Below are positions 1 to 5,013 of a stretch of 6,377 nucleotides of DNA, piece after piece; the first letter of the stretch is position 1; each line of letters starts with the position of its first letter. Source of the stretch: Tidjanibacter sp. Its GTDB lineage: Bacteria > Bacteroidota > Bacteroidia > Bacteroidales > Rikenellaceae. A program made the position numbers and the translations under genes. The DNA lies in the NCBI GenBank assembly GCA_017628675.1, contig JAGBYS010000047.1:1-6377 (forward strand), read 5' to 3'. The notes under the pieces were generated by a model. The model did no database searches. It saw nothing but the letters and a program-made list of their open reading frames with translations, and had not been told where the DNA came from.

Positions 1-10
1 CTTAGGTCAG

Positions 11-44
11 TTAGACTTTAGACCTTAGACCTTAGACTTTAGAC
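11..44. repeat. Tandem heptamer array TTAGACY, about 4.9 copies
   Basis: Five consecutive units read TTAGACT, TTAGACC, TTAGACC, TTAGACT and a final TTAGAC. They are perfect except for the C/T at the seventh position. A degenerate relative (TTAGGTC) sits out of phase at 2-8, so the array may continue or decay beyond the left edge of the window. An A-run follows at 45-50. No reading frame uses it convincingly. Short phased heptamer arrays in intergenic DNA usually behave as slippage-prone repeats; no specific function is visible. Confidence 0.85.
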
Positions 45-64
45 AAAAAACAGCGAGTACCTAT

Positions 65-80
65 CAAGGGCTTGCCCTTG
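65..80. repeat. Perfect 7-bp inverted repeat
   Basis: CAAGGGC (65-71) is followed by TT and then its exact reverse complement GCCCTTG (74-80). The 2-nt gap is too tight for a full hairpin, so in RNA the top pair would open to make a 4-nt loop. It lies one base before the larger 82-111 hairpin and is probably part of the same intergenic repeat element. Confidence 0.6.
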
Positions 81-81
81 A

Positions 82-111
82 CCAAGCCTCCCTTTTCAAA
101 GGGAGGTTTGG
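82..111 (+). repeat. 14-bp hairpin-forming inverted repeat
   Basis: CCAAGCCTCCCTTT (82-95), a TC loop, and AAAGGGAGGTTTGG (98-111) pair over 14 positions. The only non-Watson-Crick position is G86/T107, which is a G-U pair in a plus-strand RNA but a C/A mismatch in a minus-strand RNA. No T-run follows on either side, so it is not a canonical intrinsic terminator. I recall similar pyrimidine/purine palindromes as dispersed intergenic repeats in Bacteroidota, but could not check that here. Confidence 0.65.
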
Positions 112-139
112 AGGGATTGTCTATACTCATTCCGCGAAT

Positions 140-236
140 GCGGGGGTTTTTGTGCCAAACGAAGGAGCGGACTCCGCAGCTTACTAAGCGTAAGTGAGGA
201 AGTCCGCTCTCGATGTTTGGTGCAAAAAGCACCCGC
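140..236 (+). repeat. Large nested inverted repeat, MITE-like or structured RNA
   Basis: Successive arms pair from outside in. GCGGG 140-144 pairs with CCCGC 232-236. TTTTTGTGCCAAAC 147-160 pairs with GTTTGGTGCAAAAA 215-228 (12 Watson-Crick pairs and two G-U). GAGCGGACT 165-173 pairs perfectly with AGTCCGCTC 201-209. CC 174-175 pairs with GG 198-199, and CTTAC 180-184 with GTAAG 190-194 around a 5-nt loop. Small internal loops separate the blocks. It lies 12 bp beyond the stop of the CotH-type gene, so that gene's transcript would run into it. On the minus strand it lacks a 3' U-tract, so simple intrinsic termination is not evident. A competing 5-bp hairpin, GGTGC/GCACC (219-233), overlaps the right arm. 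Confidence 0.7.
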
Positions 237-248
237 TATCTGCGTTTT

Positions 249-2129
249 TTACCAGGAGGAAATAATGGAATTGATGTCCTCAATACGGTCGATGTAGATG
301 GAGCGCATACGGGCAACGGCCTCGCTCCAGGGCAGAAGCTCATCGCCATTGACACCACCTGTATCCTGGGGATTCCAGAGTGCAAAGTTCTTGACCGACG
401 CCCACTTGAGATAGTCGGCCTCCTGATCCAGGAAGTCCACGAGCTGTCGGAGGCGTGGATAGATATCCATCCAGCGCTCCTTGGCAAGGGCCTTGAACTC
501 GGGGTCGCCAAACATACGGCCATACCAGAGGGTGCCCTGTAGGTAGAGTTTATCCTGTGCCCACGAGCTGACATTGTAGGAGAAGGTGCCCCAATCGAAG
601 TCCCAGATGGGGCCCGCAACCAGAGAGCCACCACGATCCTTGTGCATATAGACACTACCAGGGTTGCCAATCTCGTGGTTCAGGCAGACTTCATATATAA
701 TCCAATAGTCGGCAAAGGATTGACGATCCACGAAGTTCATATAGCCCGTGGCGGGATCGAGGAACTCCTTGGAGTGGATGAGGGCCTCGAGCTCCTTAAT
801 GTACTGCTGGGCCCAGGCGAACTGTGCATCTGTGAGATCCTCCTCGTCGGGCGACTTGATGGCAAAGGGCATATTGCGAGGCGTGCGCCACTGTTTCTCG
901 TTGTCGAAGTGGAAGTCGAGCTCGAAGAGGTAGCCACCCGTGATGGCCTCACCCTCGTTGTCCGAGGGGCTCATCTCGGTGATATTCACACGGTTTTTGT
1001 CGACTTTTATCTGCTCGGCCACAAGGTAGGTGCCCAGGTGGCGACCATTCAGGAAGAGCTCTGCATACTCATTGCGAGGGGTCCAAGCAAGAGAGGTCTG
1101 CTCGGAGATGCGAAAGGCCATACGGTTGCGGAGCATAGTCTTATCCATTGCGTTGGCCAGGAGCACCCAGCGTTTATGCTTGGGCATACCGAGCACCGAG
1201 GTCTTACTCTCGAACTTGAGCGCATAGGGCTTCTTGGGCCAACCCCAGGTGGTATTGCCCCTGCCTCGGATGTTCACAACCGTCTCCTCGAGATCGTCGA
1301 AACGGCCCAGACCATCGATAGTTATCTTGGCACTCTTCCAATCCTCCTTGGAGGTCACCGCCCCACGGTCATCGGTGTAGATACTCATAATGGGCAGGCC
1401 CGTGAAGTTCACCAGATGGATGGTGTAGCTCTTGCTTCCTGCGCCACCGCTCACCACATACTCACGCGGCTCGGAGAAGTCCACAACGCTCTGGCCGCTT
1501 ATCTGCTCCACGCCATCGACCGTCACCACTCCGTTGCTCTCGAAGCGTGCCACCAGAGCCATACTCTCCAACGGGAGGTTTGTGGCCCCCTCGAAACGGT
1601 GGAGGGAGGAGTCGTAGGCCATAACCACATCGCTATCGAGCGATGGGTTGTCCTCCCTGAGGAACATAACCCTCTTGAGGCTCACATCCATACCTCGGGT
1701 GGCAATCGTGAAGGGCTCAGTGTAGGCCACCTTGTCGCCCTCCACGACCTTTATCCTGACTCTCTCGACAAACTCCTCCGAGAGCCCCTTGTCGGCCACA
1801 AAGCAGCGCCAGCGTCCCTGCCTCTCGGTGGGCTCCACCTTGCGCAGGGAGAGCATACGGGGAAGGTCGTCGCTATCGGCCGCAACCAGCGAGAAACTCT
1901 CCTCATCCGTCACCGCCTCGGCATCCTCCACCACCACATAGACGGTGGCCTCATCCGAGAAGTCGAGCGAGTAGCCCGACTGCTCCACGGTCACACTCTT
2001 GAGCTCCACAACCCCCTCCTCTACGGGTGGGTCAATGGGCTCTTCGATATTATCATCTCCAGGCTCGGGGCTACACGCCAGAGCAAGGCTTGCAAGCGAC
2101 AAAAGCCAATATTTCACACTCCTTTTCAT
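249..2129 (-). CDS. Exported lipoprotein with CotH-family kinase domain
   Basis: A 626-aa protein. Residues 1-19 form a lipoprotein signal peptide ending in LALAC, with Cys19 as the lipidation site followed by an acidic Pro/Glu/Asp linker typical of exported Bacteroidota lipoproteins. Residues about 42-143 and 144-240 look like two beta-sandwich modules; the second, with its SGQSVVDFSEP stretch and a YTIHLV strand, resembles DUF5018-type Ig-like domains. The CotH kinase domain spans about 245-600: RGRGNTTW (288-295), KKPYALKF (299-306), W321 with LLAN, NGRHLGTYLVAEQIKVDK (361-378), and GPIWDFDWGTF (506-516). In the last motif Asp510 and Asp512 are the likely metal or catalytic acids. CotH proteins are atypical kinases, known from Bacillus spore coats to phosphorylate secreted coat proteins; the substrate here is unknown. 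It is downstream of the fimbrillin/BACON gene on the same strand, 218 bp away with a terminator-like hairpin between, so co-transcription is uncertain. The family call is firm; kinase activity is inferred. Confidence 0.92.
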   Translation of the reverse strand: MKRSVKYWLLSLASLALACSPEPGDDNIEEPIDPPVEEGVVELKSVTVEQSGYSLDFSDEATVYVVVEDAEAVTDEESFSLVAADSDDLPRMLSLRKVEPTERQGRWRCFVADKGLSEEFVERVRIKVVEGDKVAYTEPFTIATRGMDVSLKRVMFLREDNPSLDSDVVMAYDSSLHRFEGATNLPLESMALVARFESNGVVTVDGVEQISGQSVVDFSEPREYVVSGGAGSKSYTIHLVNFTGLPIMSIYTDDRGAVTSKEDWKSAKITIDGLGRFDDLEETVVNIRGRGNTTWGWPKKPYALKFESKTSVLGMPKHKRWVLLANAMDKTMLRNRMAFRISEQTSLAWTPRNEYAELFLNGRHLGTYLVAEQIKVDKNRVNITEMSPSDNEGEAITGGYLFELDFHFDNEKQWRTPRNMPFAIKSPDEEDLTDAQFAWAQQYIKELEALIHSKEFLDPATGYMNFVDRQSFADYWIIYEVCLNHEIGNPGSVYMHKDRGGSLVAGPIWDFDWGTFSYNVSSWAQDKLYLQGTLWYGRMFGDPEFKALAKERWMDIYPRLRQLVDFLDQEADYLKWASVKNFALWNPQDTGGVNGDELLPWSEAVARMRSIYIDRIEDINSIISSW

Positions 2130-2347
2130 ACTCTTCAGAGTTTTAAAAAATGGTACTTAGTTGGGTAAAATGGTTTGGTGGGATTTATGTGAAGAAAAAT
2201 ATCGGGGCCCCATAAATCCAACCCCAAAAGGGGCCCCGACTCCCAAAAACAGATGATGAATTTCGGGAATTTTTGTGATATTTTGTTTATGTTTCACCCG
2301 CCCCCTCATTTTGTGGGTGGAAGGTGACAGGTGTAAAACTCTCCGCT
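2130..2347 (-). other. Intergenic gap between the two lipoprotein genes
   Basis: Besides the hairpin at 2202-2239, this 218-bp stretch has an imperfect stem at 2292-2322 (TTTCACCCGC against GTGGGTGGAA, two G-T positions) and an AT-rich leader just before the CotH-type start codon (2130-2150). The nearest match to a Bacteroidota -7 box for the CotH-type gene is TATTTTTC on the minus strand (2201-2194, one mismatch), with a TTTG 23 bp further upstream, slightly too far. If real, it overlaps the terminator tail. No open frame here looks like a gene. Confidence 0.5.
2202..2239 (-). terminator. Probable intrinsic terminator after the fimbrillin/BACON gene
   Basis: TCGGGGCCCC (2202-2211) and GGGGCCCCGA (2230-2239) form a perfect 10-bp stem around an 18-nt loop. 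Read on the minus strand, the stem is followed directly by TATTTTTCTTC, a U-rich tail. It lies 108 nt past the stop codon of the 4723-2348 gene. The plus-strand exit has no T-run, so the polarity fits termination of the minus-strand gene. The loop is longer than usual, and an alternative CCCC-AAAA-GGGG mini-stem (2222-2233) shares one arm. Confidence 0.6.
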
Positions 2348-4723
2348 CTACTCTGCGCTCTGGAGCACCTTCACCACAAGGCAGGGGTCAATAATGCTGT
2401 AGCCCTCGTAGGCCTGACCTGCACCAACGGCGGGATGAACATAGATGTAGCCCACACGAGCCTTGCCCGTAGTGTTGGCTGCCGCCTCATAGTTGAGCCA
2501 GTCGCCACCCACATTGGCCGAGAGCCAGTCAATAGCGTTGCCCTGGCCATCGACATAGGAGTACGAGAGTGCGTGGGCCTCATCCGTGAAGTTGTTGTCG
2601 CGGGTGGGGTCAATCTGACCACCCACAATCTTGTAGACCGACATCCAGGTAACACCCGTCGAACCACAACCATCCTTGCCCACGGTCATATCCTTGCGCA
2701 GTACGATGTTATTGGGGTCGTTGCCGAAGGTGTAGACCGCAGCTCTCTCTTCGCTCGAGGCGGGCATCTGCACAACCTCAATGGTCACCACGGGGTTGCC
2801 ACCCACAATCTCAACCTCCTGGTCGCTCTCGGGATAGGAGATGGAGATGACACCCTTGCGCCAGCCCTCGGTGGAGGGCTCCACGGAGAGGTAGATGTGG
2901 TTGCCACCGATGCGTGCACTCATCCACGAGGCCGACGAACTGACCTCCAACGATGCGAAATATTTGCTACCACCTTCGTCTGTCTGGGAGCCATCGACCA
3001 TCGCAAAGAAGTAGCCGAGGTCCTTGTCGCTAATGCCCGAAGCCACCACCATAGGTGCAACCGAGAGGTTGGCGGTGGTGTAGTAGAGCTCGCTCTTCAC
3101 GCCCGCAGGCTTGCTGGGCTGCTGGGTAATCTTGATTGTGAAGGCCGTATTGTCGGGAGTCATAACATAGGTATCGGTGTCGCCCTTGAAGGTTGCCGTG
3201 ATGGTTGCCGTGCGCTCCTGGGTGGTCGAGGGGTTAGCCCCGATAGCCTCGAGCTGGATGTTGTTGAAGTTGCCTCCCACAATCGTAGCCACACACCACT
3301 CCGCATCGCTGGCAATCTCCACCGTCTTGAAGAAGGGCTCAATAGCCTCTGCATCGGGCACAGCCGAGGCGGAGCCATCGAGGTAGGCCAGGAAGTAACC
3401 AAGACCCTTGACGCCCGAGAATCCGGCACCGGGGATGTTGACCACCGCATCGCCAAACCACTGATAGTGAAGCGAGTGGGTTGCGGTAGCACCATTCTGT
3501 GCGACCTCAATGGTGGCAATCACGGGGTTCTCCACGGCATACTCCTTGGTGGAGGGGGTATAGATGATCTTCACTGTGCAGAAACGGCCCTCGGTCGACT
3601 CGTTCTTTGCAACGCTCAGCACGGGGTGATTGAAGTTCTGAATCTCGCAGGTAACCCAATCAATGGTCGCTCCCTCCGAGTCGGTGCACTCGAAACCGAT
3701 CTGGGTATAGTAGTCGGCCTCGTAGTTGGTGGTATCCTGCACGCCATTCACGCTTGCAAGGTAGTATCCCATATCCTGCACACCACCCATCGCACTCATC
3801 TGGAGCGAGGTGGTCAGGTAGGAGGCGTCGTAGCTCACCACCTGTGCATCGTTCTCCAGACGCGAGGTGGCATTCTTTAGGTCGAAGTAGGCGGTGTGGA
3901 TTGTGCCCATCTGGAAGCCCACCTCATCGGTAGCCTCGAAGGTATATTTGGCCACATCGGTTGCCACCACATACTTGGCACCCTCTAACACCGCAGGAGC
4001 GAGCTCCATATAGATACCCGCTGCCGCATCCTTCTCTCCACCAATCTCATAAGGGGTTGCGAGCGTCACCTTCGAAAGGCTCACACCACCACTCAACTCA
4101 TAGCTATTGTCCGAGAGATCGAAGGTAAGAGCGCCGTGCAGAGTGGCACTCTCGTCTGCATCCAGACTCACCGAGAGGATTTTTTCGCCCACCATAGCGC
4201 TCTCCGAGCTGTAGACCATATAGCGAAGCAGCGAGGAGGCCAACTCCAGAGGAGCCGAAACTTTCTCTACCTCGCCCTCCAACGCCAACCACTCGGGGCT
4301 CATAAGGGTCAATGCCACACCCTCCGAGCTGCCAGCCTTGAGCTGTGTGGCCTCGGCCGAGATGGTCGACTGCATAGACGAGGGGGTAAGTATCGAGGGG
4401 GCGTAGAGTACCTTGAGCCTAGTGCTCTCCTTGGGCACCTCAACGCTCAGTGTGGCATTTTTTGCAACCTCAACCGATTTGATACTCAGGCTTTTGCCAC
4501 TCTCATCCACTACCGAGAAGAGGTCACTCTTCCACTCCATAGCCATCTGGTCCGTCAGGGCCTGACGGGTAGTCACATCGAGCGAGGCCTCAATCTCAAT
4601 TGTGCGAGTCTGCTCCTGAGGTTCGGGCTCTTCAGTGATGGGTGGATCCTGGTTGTCGTTGTCGCAAGCCGCAAGCATAAGTGCCGCAAATGCGAAAGCA
4701 ATGAGTCTGAAACTTTTTTTCAT
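2348..4723 (-). CDS. Surface lipoprotein: fimbrillin-like N-terminus plus four BACON-like modules
   Basis: A 791-aa protein. The start at 4723 is chosen because MKKSFRLIAFAFAALMLAAC is a complete lipoprotein signal peptide (Cys20). An in-frame upstream ATG at 4798 would put 25 charged residues before it and overlap the predicted promoter. The DNDNQD after Cys20 resembles the acidic surface-export signal of Bacteroidota lipoproteins. Residues about 39-290 resemble fimbrillin-like (Mfa/FimA-type) beta-sandwich proteins: TTRQ...MEWKSD near 51-67, LLRYMVYSSES 165-175, and TPYEIGG...AAGIYMELAPA 223-244. Four repeated modules follow, at about 298-410, 419-536, 546-654 and 663-789. Each has an aromatic-rich opening (GYYLASVNG, GYFLAYLDG, GYFFAMVDG, and a divergent version in the fourth), a central Trp (356, 476, 600, 733), and a closing strand ending in VAQ, TQQP, VQMP or VLQ, as in BACON domains. 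BACON modules are thought to bind mucin or glycans; adhesion or binding is inferred. No catalytic domain is visible. Confidence 0.85.
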   Translation of the reverse strand: MKKSFRLIAFAFAALMLAACDNDNQDPPITEEPEPQEQTRTIEIEASLDVTTRQALTDQMAMEWKSDLFSVVDESGKSLSIKSVEVAKNATLSVEVPKESTRLKVLYAPSILTPSSMQSTISAEATQLKAGSSEGVALTLMSPEWLALEGEVEKVSAPLELASSLLRYMVYSSESAMVGEKILSVSLDADESATLHGALTFDLSDNSYELSGGVSLSKVTLATPYEIGGEKDAAAGIYMELAPAVLEGAKYVVATDVAKYTFEATDEVGFQMGTIHTAYFDLKNATSRLENDAQVVSYDASYLTTSLQMSAMGGVQDMGYYLASVNGVQDTTNYEADYYTQIGFECTDSEGATIDWVTCEIQNFNHPVLSVAKNESTEGRFCTVKIIYTPSTKEYAVENPVIATIEVAQNGATATHSLHYQWFGDAVVNIPGAGFSGVKGLGYFLAYLDGSASAVPDAEAIEPFFKTVEIASDAEWCVATIVGGNFNNIQLEAIGANPSTTQERTATITATFKGDTDTYVMTPDNTAFTIKITQQPSKPAGVKSELYYTTANLSVAPMVVASGISDKDLGYFFAMVDGSQTDEGGSKYFASLEVSSSASWMSARIGGNHIYLSVEPSTEGWRKGVISISYPESDQEVEIVGGNPVVTIEVVQMPASSEERAAVYTFGNDPNNIVLRKDMTVGKDGCGSTGVTWMSVYKIVGGQIDPTRDNNFTDEAHALSYSYVDGQGNAIDWLSANVGGDWLNYEAAANTTGKARVGYIYVHPAVGAGQAYEGYSIIDPCLVVKVLQSAE

Positions 4724-4776
4724 CTTTGGTATGTTTTTTAGGTTTTTGTGCAGAAAATAACCAAACGGCGTTTTCA

Positions 4777-4784
4777 CAAATTTA
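4777..4784 (-). promoter_or_regulatory. Predicted -7 box for the fimbrillin/BACON gene
   Basis: Read on the minus strand this is TAAATTTG, a perfect match to the Bacteroidota TAnnTTTG element, ending 53 bp before the start codon at 4723. No good TTTG lies at the usual 19-21 bp upstream; the nearest (4815-4812) is 27 bp away. The promoter may therefore be weak or activator-dependent. Its position supports the downstream start codon. Confidence 0.5.
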
Positions 4785-4916
4785 GCAACATTTCCCACCC
4801 CTCCCTACTGACAAAACACAAAAAGTGGAACAGACCTTTCCCAATTAAGGCTCAAACAATTATTACTCAAATACATAGAGGGTCGATTCACCCCTTGTAA
4901 AAGTAGATTGAAAAAG

Positions 4917-4955
4917 CCTCATCAACGCTGCCAAAAGCCCGAAAGAGGGATGAGG
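4917..4955. promoter_or_regulatory. Interrupted inverted repeat next to the -33 box, possible operator
   Basis: CCTCATC (4917-4923) and GATGAGG (4949-4955) are exact reverse complements separated by 25 bp. The right arm ends 3 bp before the TTTG -33 element of the plus-strand promoter, so a dimeric regulator bound here could touch RNA polymerase. A 7-bp match over this distance could also be chance. Confidence 0.3.
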
Positions 4956-4958
4956 AAT

Positions 4959-4989
4959 TTTGATTTTTTGGGGGAAAATACTATATTTG
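4959..4989 (+). promoter_or_regulatory. Canonical Bacteroidota promoter for the DUF6377-type gene
   Basis: TTTG at 4959-4962, exactly 19 bp, then TATATTTG at 4982-4989, matches the primary-sigma consensus of the phylum (TTTG, 19-21 bp, TAnnTTTG) at every fixed position. Transcription would begin within about 10 bp after 4989, giving a leader of roughly 15-20 nt before the ATG at 5014. No Shine-Dalgarno sequence is visible, which is usual in this phylum. Confidence 0.8.
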
Positions 4990-5013
4990 TCGTAGACAAA
5001 AACTCCTTCTACG

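Larger units (their letters stand above)
4724..5013. promoter_or_regulatory. Divergent intergenic control region
   Basis: This 290-bp AT-rich region separates two divergently transcribed genes and carries a predicted promoter for each. It also holds an interrupted inverted repeat at 4917-4955. No small open frame in it has a convincing start or protein character. Because the plus-strand product looks like a membrane-bound regulator, this is the most likely place for it to act locally, which is inference. Confidence 0.6.

Noticed and set aside
132..151. CCGC-GAAT-GCGG stem followed by GGG and TTTTT as a plus-strand terminator
   Set aside because: The stem is only 4 bp and the T-run is displaced by three Gs and belongs to the larger inverted repeat arm.
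32..232. 66-codon open frame on the minus strand across the repeat region
   Set aside because: It is built entirely from the palindromic repeats. Its peptide (with a PSKPPFEKGGL stretch) looks like a translated repeat rather than a protein.
642..2168. 508-codon open frame on the plus strand
   Set aside because: It lies wholly opposite the CotH-type gene. Its translation is rich in His, Leu, Gly and Val with no domain, signal or promoter. It is the antisense shadow of a codon-biased gene.
2292..2322. Stem of 10 positions as a terminator or attenuator
   Set aside because: Two of its positions are G-T on the plus strand, becoming A-C mismatches in the minus-strand mRNA, and there is no U-tract. 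Too weak to call.
2324..3880. 518-codon open frame on the plus strand
   Set aside because: Antisense to the fimbrillin/BACON gene, low-complexity composition, no family resemblance and no promoter. A shadow of the real gene.
4136..4741. 201-codon open frame on the plus strand
   Set aside because: Overlaps the N-terminal coding part of the lipoprotein gene in antisense and has no protein-like features.
4724..4798. Upstream start for the lipoprotein at 4798
   Set aside because: It would place 25 residues before an intact lipoprotein signal peptide and would be interrupted by the likely promoter; the start at 4723 is better.
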